NCBI RefSeq assembly: GCF_040834005.1
Contig: NZ_CP162129.1
Location: 1,884,001-1,948,000 of the forward strand
Reading direction: 5' to 3'
Length of the DNA: 64,000 bases
Source: Paenibacillus sp. PL2-23
GTDB taxonomy: Bacteria > Bacillota > Bacilli > Paenibacillales > Paenibacillaceae
Program-made: the position numbers and the translations under genes
Part shown: positions 9,347 through 17,424 of the stretch, piece after piece
Layout of the letters: every line of letters starts with the position of its first letter
Position numbering within the stretch: position 1 is the stretch's first letter
The notes under the pieces: model-generated
The model's input: the letters and a program-made list of their open reading frames with translations, nothing else
Told to the model about the DNA's origin: nothing
The model's database searches: none

Positions 9347-10213
9347 GTGAAAATCAAAAGATACGACTCATTATTCCATATATTCAACTATTCAATATTA
9401 GGCATAGCAAGTCTATCCTGCTTACTACCTTTTCTTCATATTCTTTCAGTATCGCTGAGCTCGAATCATGCTATTCTATCGGGAAAAGTTTTGCTATGGC
9501 CGGTAGAGTTTTCTTTTGGAGCCTACAAGGAACTGTTTATCGGAACGCCAATCATATCTGCGTTTCAGAATAGCACTATCATTACAATCGTTGGAGTCTT
9601 CCTGAGTATGATGGTTACTGTGATGACTGCGTATCCTTTATCTAGGAAATATTTTAGAGGGAGAAAAGGGCTAACTCTAGGTATTGTTTTTACTATGCTG
9701 TTCTCGGGTGGACTAATTCCAACATTCATTTTGGCCAAAAATTTGGGGCTACTTAACTCATACTGGTCATTGTGGCTAATAGGTCTAGTAAGTGCTTATA
9801 ACTTGTTGATCATGAAAACATCCTTTGAAAGCATTCCACCCGAACTGGAGGATGCTTCTAAAATTGATGGCTGTGGAGAGTTTAGATTTCTCATAAACAT
9901 TGTATTGCCACTGTCTCTTCCGATGCTTACCACATTATCTTTGTTTTACGGAATACATTATTGGGATTTGTTTATGACAGTTTTAATCTATATTAATGAC
10001 ACTGAAAAGTATAATTTGGCTGTTATGGTTCAGCAAATGATTCAATTATTTTCCCTAGAAGATAACGTTTCAATGACCAATGAAAAAGATATCATCCCAG
10101 AGATGATTCAAGCAGCTTCGTTAATTGTTATGACGCTTCCTATGATTATTGTTTATCCCTTTGTTCAAAGATTTTTTGTTAAGGGGGTGATGATAGGAGC
10201 AATTAAAGGTTAA
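9347..10213 (+). CDS. ABC transporter permease (YtcP-like), system 1
   Basis: 288 residues from a GTG with AAGGAG about 10 nt upstream, 15 bp after the first permease. Six membrane segments; the EAA-type loop reads EDASKIDGCGEFRFL, with Asp in place of the first Ala. C-terminus FVKGVMIGAIKG is typical of this family. Partner of the permease at 8420. No ATP-binding gene follows; in Bacillus-group relatives a shared MsmX-type ATPase serves such systems. Confidence 0.93.
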   Translation: MKIKRYDSLFHIFNYSILGIASLSCLLPFLHILSVSLSSNHAILSGKVLLWPVEFSFGAYKELFIGTPIISAFQNSTIITIVGVFLSMMVTVMTAYPLSRKYFRGRKGLTLGIVFTMLFSGGLIPTFILAKNLGLLNSYWSLWLIGLVSAYNLLIMKTSFESIPPELEDASKIDGCGEFRFLINIVLPLSLPMLTTLSLFYGIHYWDLFMTVLIYINDTEKYNLAVMVQQMIQLFSLEDNVSMTNEKDIIPEMIQAASLIVMTLPMIIVYPFVQRFFVKGVMIGAIKG

Positions 10214-10278
10214 TTAAAACCTATTTTGTGGCACTAGGTAGAAGAAGAGTAAATTATATTGCGAGAGGAATGATTGTA

Positions 10279-11919
10279 TTGAAGGAAGTAAAGCTATGCA
10301 CGGTAGTCATGGTTATGATTGCTGTTTTCCTTGTGGGTTGTAGCAATAATAATACGCAGAATTCTCAGAAACCAAGTGATCAAGCCGCAAGTGAAGATAA
10401 AAAAGCTAATCTCCAATCGCCGAAGCCGAAAATAAAAGTTGCCGTAACAGAAAAAGCAATTCCGCCTTCAGAAGGTACATTAGAGGATAATCGTTGGGTG
10501 AGATGGATTAATGAGAATGGACCAGTCGAGATTGAAGTTGTTCCTATCCCACCTTCTGCAGATCAAATGCTTCAAAAATATACTACATTATTTGCCTCTG
10601 GTGACGCACCCGACATTATATATTCTGGACATGGTGATGTAATGAATGCATTGTATAACCAAAAACAATTATTACCTCTTGATGAATTAATTGAGCAGCA
10701 CAGTACTGTTTATAAAAAGAAAATTGAAGAAAACTCCGTATTGAAAAAACTTGGAACTAAAGATGGACAGTTATATTTATTAGGCGGTGTAGCTTCAGAG
10801 CTTTATCCAAATACTATTTTCTATATCCGTATGGACTGGTTGAAAAAATTAAACTTGTCAATGCCCACAAATGTAGAAGAATTGTACAAAGTGGCGCACG
10901 CCTTCACATGGAATGATCCTGATGGAAATGGGAAAGACGACACATTTGGTATTCAACTTAGTTGGGTAGCGGAAGGAGCATTATCAAATAGTTTTAATGA
11001 TGCTCGTTGGTTTGTAAAAGATGGTAGCATCGTTTTCGATTTGCAGCCTGCCAAAGCACTTGCAGAATTTAAAAGAGAAATATATAAAGAAAAATTGACA
11101 GACAGAGATTTTCTGACAGATAACAAGGGAGCAAAAGCGACGGAGGATTGGGTAAATGGCAAGCTCGGGATATATATACAAGGAGCTGGTCTAACGTTAG
11201 GCAAAGGATACGCTACATTTGAGGCATTCAAGAAAAACAATCCTGATGGTGAAATAGCCGTACTTCCTTTGTTTGAAGGGCCCTATGGTACATTTAGTCC
11301 ATATATGCAAAATCCTGTCGATCTTGAGGTCGCTGTCAATGTAAATACAAAGCATCCTGAAGCAGTCATGCAATATATTGACTTTATGGTACTTCCTTCA
11401 ACGCAAAAGATGCTTACTCAAGGGATGGAAGGTATTCATTATAAATCGAGTAATAATGAATGTGCCGAACCGATTGATTTAGAAAAAAATAAGCTTGAAA
11501 TGAGTGCAGCATTTGTGTTTTTAGAAACGGTAGAGTGTCATTGGAAGGCAAGACTTACTCTTGATCCTGAGAAACCGTTAAGTAGTAGTTTTTTAGAATT
11601 AATTAAAGAAGGGGAAAAGTATATTAATCCGAATACACCGATCCCGCAATTTACACACCCAACGTTTATGCCTAAACTACCGAAAGACATTAACTTGATT
11701 GAACAGGAAGCCTTTAAAGCAATTAATGATCTTTGGACCCAATATATTGTTGGCAGTGTCAGCAAAACTTCTGACGATATATATATGGAAACGGAGGATT
11801 TATGGAATAAGATGAATGGAAAGAAAGTGGAACAATGGTACACACAGTGGTATACAGAAAATAAAGACTCATGGGTATTTAAACAAGAACTTTATGATAC
11901 ATTCCCACATCCGAAATAA
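10279..11919 (+). CDS. Solute-binding lipoprotein, system 1
   Basis: About 546 residues. Start chosen at TTG 10279 because AGAGG is 10 nt upstream and it gives a short lysine-containing signal peptide; the ATG at 10270 touches the ribosome site, and 10228 would add 17 extra residues. Lipobox VFLVGC predicts lipid attachment to the outer membrane leaflet face of the cell. The body is a family 1 extracellular binding protein of the long LplA/YtcQ type (ASGDAPDI, DGNGKDDTFGI). It should capture oligosaccharides for the permeases just upstream. Confidence 0.92.
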   Translation: MKEVKLCTVVMVMIAVFLVGCSNNNTQNSQKPSDQAASEDKKANLQSPKPKIKVAVTEKAIPPSEGTLEDNRWVRWINENGPVEIEVVPIPPSADQMLQKYTTLFASGDAPDIIYSGHGDVMNALYNQKQLLPLDELIEQHSTVYKKKIEENSVLKKLGTKDGQLYLLGGVASELYPNTIFYIRMDWLKKLNLSMPTNVEELYKVAHAFTWNDPDGNGKDDTFGIQLSWVAEGALSNSFNDARWFVKDGSIVFDLQPAKALAEFKREIYKEKLTDRDFLTDNKGAKATEDWVNGKLGIYIQGAGLTLGKGYATFEAFKKNNPDGEIAVLPLFEGPYGTFSPYMQNPVDLEVAVNVNTKHPEAVMQYIDFMVLPSTQKMLTQGMEGIHYKSSNNECAEPIDLEKNKLEMSAAFVFLETVECHWKARLTLDPEKPLSSSFLELIKEGEKYINPNTPIPQFTHPTFMPKLPKDINLIEQEAFKAINDLWTQYIVGSVSKTSDDIYMETEDLWNKMNGKKVEQWYTQWYTENKDSWVFKQELYDTFPHPK

Positions 11920-11949
11920 TCGTATTTGAAATCTGTAGATACTGATTAA

Positions 11950-11984
11950 AGTAGGAGAGGGCTCCCTCTAAGCTTTCTCCTACT
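11950..11984 (+). terminator. Hairpin after transporter system 1
   Basis: AGTAGGAGA (11950-11958) pairs with TCTCCTACT (11976-11984). No T run follows, so it could be a weak terminator or an mRNA-stabilising structure. Confidence 0.45.
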
Positions 11985-12106
11985 CCAATTGGAATTACTA
12001 ATAAGCAGAAATAGCAGAATAAATTAATATGTCAGAAAATCATAACTTGTTATAGCTATCTAATTTCTTTAGTATTAAAGGTACCTTACTAGAGGAGAGA
12101 GTACCT

Positions 12107-14320
12107 ATGTTTTATCGTTTATCGATTTCTTATTTGTCTATTTTTCTTGTTATTATTGTGACGCTTATGCTCCTCTTTTCAATGATGATCAGTGATACGA
12201 TGAAAAAGGAAACGGCAAAATTAAATTATCAATACTCTCAATTTATCATGCAATCCATAGACAACAAACTTATCGCGATCAATCAAACCATTATTGATGA
12301 GTTATTAAATAGTGAAGAATTAGCCTTGTTTTTCAACGAGGGAAGCTACCAAGATCCCATATTGAATGCGAAAATCTCTAGTTATTTGAATGCGCTTGCT
12401 TTTCAAAATCCATTAATTGATGGAATTTATTTAGTACGCTACGAGGACAAGCGAGTGATGAGCAATCGTATTTTCGTTCCTTTGGAGGAATACGGCGATC
12501 AACCCTTCATAAACGAAATGATTACCAATGATCCGCCTATTAAATGGACCAATTCAAGAGTATTTAAAGAACTCAATACTTTAGAAGAAAAGGTAGTGGT
12601 AAGTCTAGTCAGAAAATTCCCTCTATTAACAGGTGAAAAGGGTCTTATCGTCATCAATATAGATAAGAATGAACTTCAAGCTATCATTACCAGATTAAAT
12701 GATGAAAACCTAACTTATATCGAAGTATATGACCAGAAGGCTTTCCTGTTTAGCGGGAATTTACAGGGTTCGAACAATAAAAAGGAGGCCATAACCACCA
12801 TCCAGTCACCTCATACGGGATGGACTTATAAAAGTGGATTTTATTCGTTTAAGGGAGAATTGTATTCCACTATTTCATCAATGAATTATTTATGGTTTGT
12901 ATTATGTGCCTTCATTATCATCATTGGTGTCCTGTTAATTCTTATCAAGACGAAACAGAATGTTAAGCCGGTAGAACAACTCATGAGTCGCATAAGATCT
13001 GAGCATGAAGGAGTTTTGGACACACACGCATCGGAGTTTTACATAATTGAAAAATCATTCGACCAATTAGTTGAAATCTCTAAAAAATATCGTGCTCAGG
13101 CTTCCGAAATTACAGAGTTAAATAAATTTAGATTATTTAAGGATTTATTGGAACGGGATATAACTTTTTCATCAATGGAGTGGGAGACATATGCCAAGCT
13201 TTATGGACTGCCTGTTCACTTTGGAGCGGGATTGGTTGCTATTATCGAAATCGATAAATTTACCGAATTAAGCGTCCGCTATAAGAAGAATGAACTAGAT
13301 TTGTATAAATTCGTTATTAGCAATGTGCTCTGTGAGATTACACACCAAGAGGGATTCTCTATACTCGGGCACGAGTGGTTGGAGTATAAACGTTTAAGCG
13401 TGTTGTTCTCGTTTGATTCTAGTGTCATGCAACCAGAAGATGTGGTCGAAAAGATATCAAAACTATTACAACTTTGGATCTCAAAGCATACTTCAATAAC
13501 ACTTACCGTAAGTATAGGAAGAAAAGTGACTAGTATAGAACAAATTATAGAATCTAACGAGGAAGCTTTGAAAGCTCTTCAATACAAAATCGTCTTGGGG
13601 AACTCGGTGATTTTGCGTTACCATTCCTTACAGATTAAAGAGCATCATGAATTATTTGAACACTTGAATCAGCTCAGGAATGCTGCTGATTTATACCGTT
13701 TGGGTAAACATGAATGGCAGTCTAAATTGTCGGCTGCATTCGATGCATTTAAAACAGAGTTACTCTCTGATGAACAAGTAAAAAGTCTTCTTTATTATTT
13801 TATTTTTTATTTGAATCTTGAGATGAGCAAAAGTCCTAAAGAAATTGCTGGATTGTGGGGTGACAACACAGCAACAAAATTAACTGTAATCTTAGATGAG
13901 GCATACGATCTGAATCAGCTGTTTCAAGAATGGGAAGATATGCTGTGCATTATTCAGGAAAAATTAAAGGAAAAGTATGCTCAGGGTCCTTATTATCATT
14001 TAATTCAAGAGGTCAGAATTTTTGTTGAAGAGAACTATAATAATCCAGATATTTCACTGTCTATGTTAAGTGTCAAATTTAATATTAACGCTAAATATTT
14101 AAGTCAACTATTTAAAGAAATTTTTGGAGAAACGTTTAGCGAGTTAATTCAGAAGTTGCGCATGAAAAAAGCAATAACTTTATTAATCAATACGGATAAA
14201 CCAATTCAAGATATTGCTATTGAAGTCGGATATTTAAGTTCCATATCGTTTAGTTTAGCTTTTAAAAGATGTGAAGGTGTATCACCTTCACATTATCGCA
14301 ACAAACAAATAAAGACGTAG
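12107..14320 (+). CDS. Membrane-bound AraC-family regulator
   Basis: 737 residues; GAGGAGAG precedes the ATG. Membrane segment 1 at about residues 8-31, an extracytoplasmic sensor region of about 230 residues, membrane segment 2 at about 260-285, then a cytoplasmic region and a C-terminal AraC DNA-binding domain (about 625-737; LSMLSVKFNINAKYLSQLFK and QDIAIEVGYLSSISFSLAFKR). This is the one-component equivalent of the YesM/YesN pairs and probably senses a sugar outside the cell. It lies between transporter 1 and the enzymes at 14390-16248, its likely targets. Confidence 0.9.
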   Translation: MFYRLSISYLSIFLVIIVTLMLLFSMMISDTMKKETAKLNYQYSQFIMQSIDNKLIAINQTIIDELLNSEELALFFNEGSYQDPILNAKISSYLNALAFQNPLIDGIYLVRYEDKRVMSNRIFVPLEEYGDQPFINEMITNDPPIKWTNSRVFKELNTLEEKVVVSLVRKFPLLTGEKGLIVINIDKNELQAIITRLNDENLTYIEVYDQKAFLFSGNLQGSNNKKEAITTIQSPHTGWTYKSGFYSFKGELYSTISSMNYLWFVLCAFIIIIGVLLILIKTKQNVKPVEQLMSRIRSEHEGVLDTHASEFYIIEKSFDQLVEISKKYRAQASEITELNKFRLFKDLLERDITFSSMEWETYAKLYGLPVHFGAGLVAIIEIDKFTELSVRYKKNELDLYKFVISNVLCEITHQEGFSILGHEWLEYKRLSVLFSFDSSVMQPEDVVEKISKLLQLWISKHTSITLTVSIGRKVTSIEQIIESNEEALKALQYKIVLGNSVILRYHSLQIKEHHELFEHLNQLRNAADLYRLGKHEWQSKLSAAFDAFKTELLSDEQVKSLLYYFIFYLNLEMSKSPKEIAGLWGDNTATKLTVILDEAYDLNQLFQEWEDMLCIIQEKLKEKYAQGPYYHLIQEVRIFVEENYNNPDISLSMLSVKFNINAKYLSQLFKEIFGETFSELIQKLRMKKAITLLINTDKPIQDIAIEVGYLSSISFSLAFKRCEGVSPSHYRNKQIKT

Positions 14321-14389
14321 TGTTAATCACCTTCTTCGAGTTTTCATTACATTTTATATGCTAATTGTGAAGCGAAAGGAATGGATAAA

Positions 14390-14986
14390 ATGATGAAGGA
14401 AAAAGTGTTTCAAGAAAAAGATGGTCTCATTGTAGTTGAAATAGAGTCTGTTCCTATCCCTTCTGAAGAGTATTCAAGGGAGAATTCCTATAAAGGGATC
14501 TGGAATGAATGGAAAGCTGAAACAGAATTGAAAGGATACACAGGGAACTGTTATTACACATGGGCGGGGCCCGACTTGTTTGCAAACCCAGGCTGTGGCA
14601 TATTAACTTACAAGGTTCAAATTGAAAATGAAGGAAAATACTCATTTTCCATTCATAATCGTCATGATAATTTGGATCCTACTGAAAGCAATGATGCATT
14701 CGTTAAGGTGGACAATGGCATTTGGGTAAAAACGTTTTCAGCAGTAAGAGGGGAATGGACATGGAGTACCTTTTTTGAATTTGGGCATCACCAAAAAGAA
14801 CCTGCTTCCATTGTATTCACGAAAGGTCTTCATACCTTACAAATTTGTGGAAGATCAAACGGATTCAGCATAAATCGTTTTGTATTATTTCAAGAAGCCG
14901 TAAACGGACAAGATACGCAATTACCTGAATCCATTGTATTGGATTCTAAAAAAAATGATCCAACAATACGGAAAACGGGAGTGTGA
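14390..14986 (+). CDS. Stand-alone carbohydrate-binding-like beta-sandwich protein
   Basis: 198 residues from ATG 14390 (AAAGGA 9 nt upstream; ATG 14381 touches it). There is no signal peptide and no catalytic domain. The pattern GLIVVEIES, then GYTGNCYYTWAG, NDAFVKVDNG, GLHTLQICGRSNGFSINRFVLF is that of ligand-binding beta-sandwich modules usually fused to glycosidases, for instance the C-terminal module of GH115 enzymes. Its stop overlaps the next start by 4 nt, so the two products are made together and may form a complex. The binding role is inferred; no ligand is known. Confidence 0.6.
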   Translation: MMKEKVFQEKDGLIVVEIESVPIPSEEYSRENSYKGIWNEWKAETELKGYTGNCYYTWAGPDLFANPGCGILTYKVQIENEGKYSFSIHNRHDNLDPTESNDAFVKVDNGIWVKTFSAVRGEWTWSTFFEFGHHQKEPASIVFTKGLHTLQICGRSNGFSINRFVLFQEAVNGQDTQLPESIVLDSKKNDPTIRKTGV

Positions 14987-16248
14987 TTTCAGTGGGAAAA
15001 ACAGTGCTGGCCATCGAAGGTGAGGATTTTGTCATTAACGGCAAAAAAACCTATTCAGAAATCACAGGAACTTATCCGAATGTTCATGGACTATTAATGA
15101 ATGCAAGGTTCGTCCAAGGGGTATTCGATGATAAAGCTGATCGTGCCAGATTTAACAGATTCGGTCGCAATTTCGATCCTGACAGGAATACGGACGATCT
15201 GATTGCCGCTCTACCCGAATGGTATGATGCCGGACTTCGAGCGTTCACGATAGGGTTTCAAGGCGGCGGTCCCTGCTTTACTATAATGAACTCGACGATT
15301 GATAATAATCCCTTTTCGGAGGATGGAAAGTACTTGGACCCATCGTATGCCAGCAGAATGGATCGACTGATTCGAGCGGCGGATGAGATCGGCATGGTCG
15401 TTATCGTCAGTTACTTCTATACGGGTCAAACTCCGAGGCTGAAGGATGGGAAAGTTGTACTTAACGCCGTAAGAACGGCTTCCCGTTTCTTAAAGGATGG
15501 CGGATATACAAATGTAATTATAGAGGTATGTAATGAACACAACATCGCGCACGAGCATCCTTTAATCGCATCAAGTGAGGGAATGGTGGCACTGATGGAG
15601 ATTGCCAGAGCGGAATCGGGCGGGATGCCTGTGGGATGCAGCGGACTTGGCAGATACATTAATGAGGAGGTTTGCAAGGAAAGCGATGTCATTCTAATCC
15701 ATGGCAACTGGCTTAGCCGCCAGGAATATCTCAATCATATTCGGCAAGTAAAAGCATGGGCACCGGGCAAACCTGTCGTATGCAATGAAGATTCGCAAGA
15801 TATAAGTAAGCTGGAGGTATCCTTACGTGCCCGCACATCATGGGGCTATTACAATAATCTCACGAAACAGGAAGTACCTGCGAACTGGGGGATCACACGC
15901 GGCGAGGACCAGTTCTTCGCTCAACGTATGGCGGAAGGACTTGGTATCGCACGATCAGAAATTCCTGTGGAAGAACAATATTATCTTCAAGGATTCGAGC
16001 CTGAGATGGAGTATGAGGGGAAACGTTGGATTCGACTAGCGAGCTTATATCCCGAAAGAGTCGATTATGTGGAATTTTATCGGAATGGCGAATTGTTCTT
16101 TACTTGCTACGACAAACCTTTTTATGTGAACTACATTAAGAATTGGCAGATGGATGCCATTGAATCGAGTCATGAGGATCAGGTGTGGGAGGCCGTTATT
16201 TACTTGGTAGACGGTAAGATTCTGAAAAGAACTAACATCCCGGAGTAA
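14983..16248 (+). CDS. Clan GH-A (beta/alpha)8 glycoside hydrolase
   Basis: 421 residues from GTG 14983 overlapping the previous stop. The TIM-barrel part (to about residue 310) contains VIIEVCNEHN with Glu185 as the likely acid/base after Asn, and VVCNEDSQD with Glu269 as the likely nucleophile, 84 residues later: the clan GH-A arrangement seen in GH5, GH39 and relatives. A C-terminal Ig-like domain (VDYVEFYRNGELFFTCYDKPF) follows. No signal peptide, so it acts on imported oligosaccharides. I do not recognise the exact family or substrate. Confidence 0.7.
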   Translation: MISVGKTVLAIEGEDFVINGKKTYSEITGTYPNVHGLLMNARFVQGVFDDKADRARFNRFGRNFDPDRNTDDLIAALPEWYDAGLRAFTIGFQGGGPCFTIMNSTIDNNPFSEDGKYLDPSYASRMDRLIRAADEIGMVVIVSYFYTGQTPRLKDGKVVLNAVRTASRFLKDGGYTNVIIEVCNEHNIAHEHPLIASSEGMVALMEIARAESGGMPVGCSGLGRYINEEVCKESDVILIHGNWLSRQEYLNHIRQVKAWAPGKPVVCNEDSQDISKLEVSLRARTSWGYYNNLTKQEVPANWGITRGEDQFFAQRMAEGLGIARSEIPVEEQYYLQGFEPEMEYEGKRWIRLASLYPERVDYVEFYRNGELFFTCYDKPFYVNYIKNWQMDAIESSHEDQVWEAVIYLVDGKILKRTNIPE

Positions 16249-16285
16249 TTTCCTCTTGCGATCAGTCTTTGAAATCCAACAAGAC

Positions 16286-16321
16286 AAGCAGCTGCATTCC
16301 ATACGGGATGTAGCTGTTTTG
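16286..16321 (+). terminator. Intrinsic terminator after GH-A enzyme
   Basis: CAGCTGCAT pairs with ATGTAGCTG (one G-T pair) around a short loop and is followed by TTTTG. Confidence 0.75.
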
Positions 16322-16451
16322 CGTGACCAGGTTTATAATTGAGTATCATATAGCCCTCAACTATCGGCGGGAATGCGGCGTATAGCAAACAAACAGTTAT
16401 ATAAATATTCCTTTGCCTCCCCAGCGTTATATTCAGAAAGGAAGTGCTTGT

Positions 16452-17315
16452 ATGCAGAGCGATAATACTCCTGTGATCAAGAAGCTGATACATCATTCTC
16501 CAAGCGAGCTGGCTAAGCAGCTTCCGTGTTATGTGAACGCTATGGGGTGGAGGGTGTATGGAGCTGACATGGCTAACGAGAGGAAAACAGGGGAGTTTTA
16601 CGATTTTCAAATTCAGTACGTTCTGAAGGGCAAGGGATATTTGTTATGGAACGATACCGTTTATTCACTCCAGCAGGGCGATTTTTTCTTCATCAACCTG
16701 AGTATTGGTCATAAATATTACGCCGATCCGATAGAGCCATGGGAAGCGGTGTGGATACATTTTGGAGGCAGTCAAGCCACCCTCTATTACCATTTGTTCG
16801 GCCAGTCGCGACCCGTTGTAACCTTCCCGCACCATGATATCGCTGGAGAGCTAATGCTTCAATTGCTTGAGCAGTATGACCGGCTATCAAGCGAGTTCGA
16901 TCTGCTAGCAGGCGCACATTTGATTCGGATCATGACCGAGCTTACTATAGCGAGCACATCCAAGCTTAAATTGACCATCAGTAACGAATACAGGAGCGAG
17001 GTACAGAGGGCGATTCGATTTATAGAGGAGCATATACAGGAATCGTTAACGGTTGAGATGGTTTCTCGGTATGTCAAGTTTAGTCCGTTTCACTTCTCCC
17101 GCTTATTCAAGAGGATAACAGGCTTCTCTGTGCTAGAGTATATAACGAAATACCGAATTTCACGGGTCAAGGAGCTGATGATCCAGACAGACTTGTCGCT
17201 TGCTGAAATAGCAGGCAGGACCGGATATTGCGATCAAAGCCATCTGGGCAAGATGTTTAAGCGAATGGAAGGCATCACTCCAAATCAATTTCGCAAAAAT
17301 GCGAGATTCCGTTAG
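16452..17315 (+). CDS. AraC-family regulator with cupin sensor domain
   Basis: 287 residues; the start at 16452 has AAAGGAAG about 8 nt upstream, better than the ATG at 16413. An N-terminal AraC-type sugar-binding cupin (YVLKGKGYLLWNDTVYSLQQGDFFFI) is followed by two helix-turn-helices (VEMVSRYVKFSPFHFSRLFKRITG and LAEIAGRTGYCDQSHLGKMFKR). It is followed at 110 bp by the GH2 and two sulfatase genes, which it probably activates. Confidence 0.9.
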   Translation: MQSDNTPVIKKLIHHSPSELAKQLPCYVNAMGWRVYGADMANERKTGEFYDFQIQYVLKGKGYLLWNDTVYSLQQGDFFFINLSIGHKYYADPIEPWEAVWIHFGGSQATLYYHLFGQSRPVVTFPHHDIAGELMLQLLEQYDRLSSEFDLLAGAHLIRIMTELTIASTSKLKLTISNEYRSEVQRAIRFIEEHIQESLTVEMVSRYVKFSPFHFSRLFKRITGFSVLEYITKYRISRVKELMIQTDLSLAEIAGRTGYCDQSHLGKMFKRMEGITPNQFRKNARFR

Positions 17316-17369
17316 GTAGTAGATTCATCGATTGCGCAGGAATATACCAAAATGTATATTGAAATATAA

Positions 17370-17398
17370 CAGACTCCATTCGGACGCTCCTTTATAAT
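17370..17398 (+). promoter_or_regulatory. Candidate promoter of the GH2-sulfatase operon
   Basis: A perfect TATAAT at 17393-17398 with a poor -35 (CAGACT at 17370), the arrangement expected of an activator-dependent promoter. Just upstream are AT-rich near-repeats (ATATACCAAAATGTATATTG), possible AraC contact sites. Confidence 0.5.
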
Positions 17399-17424
17399 AC
17401 GGGTAAAAGGAGATGTGGGTATAA

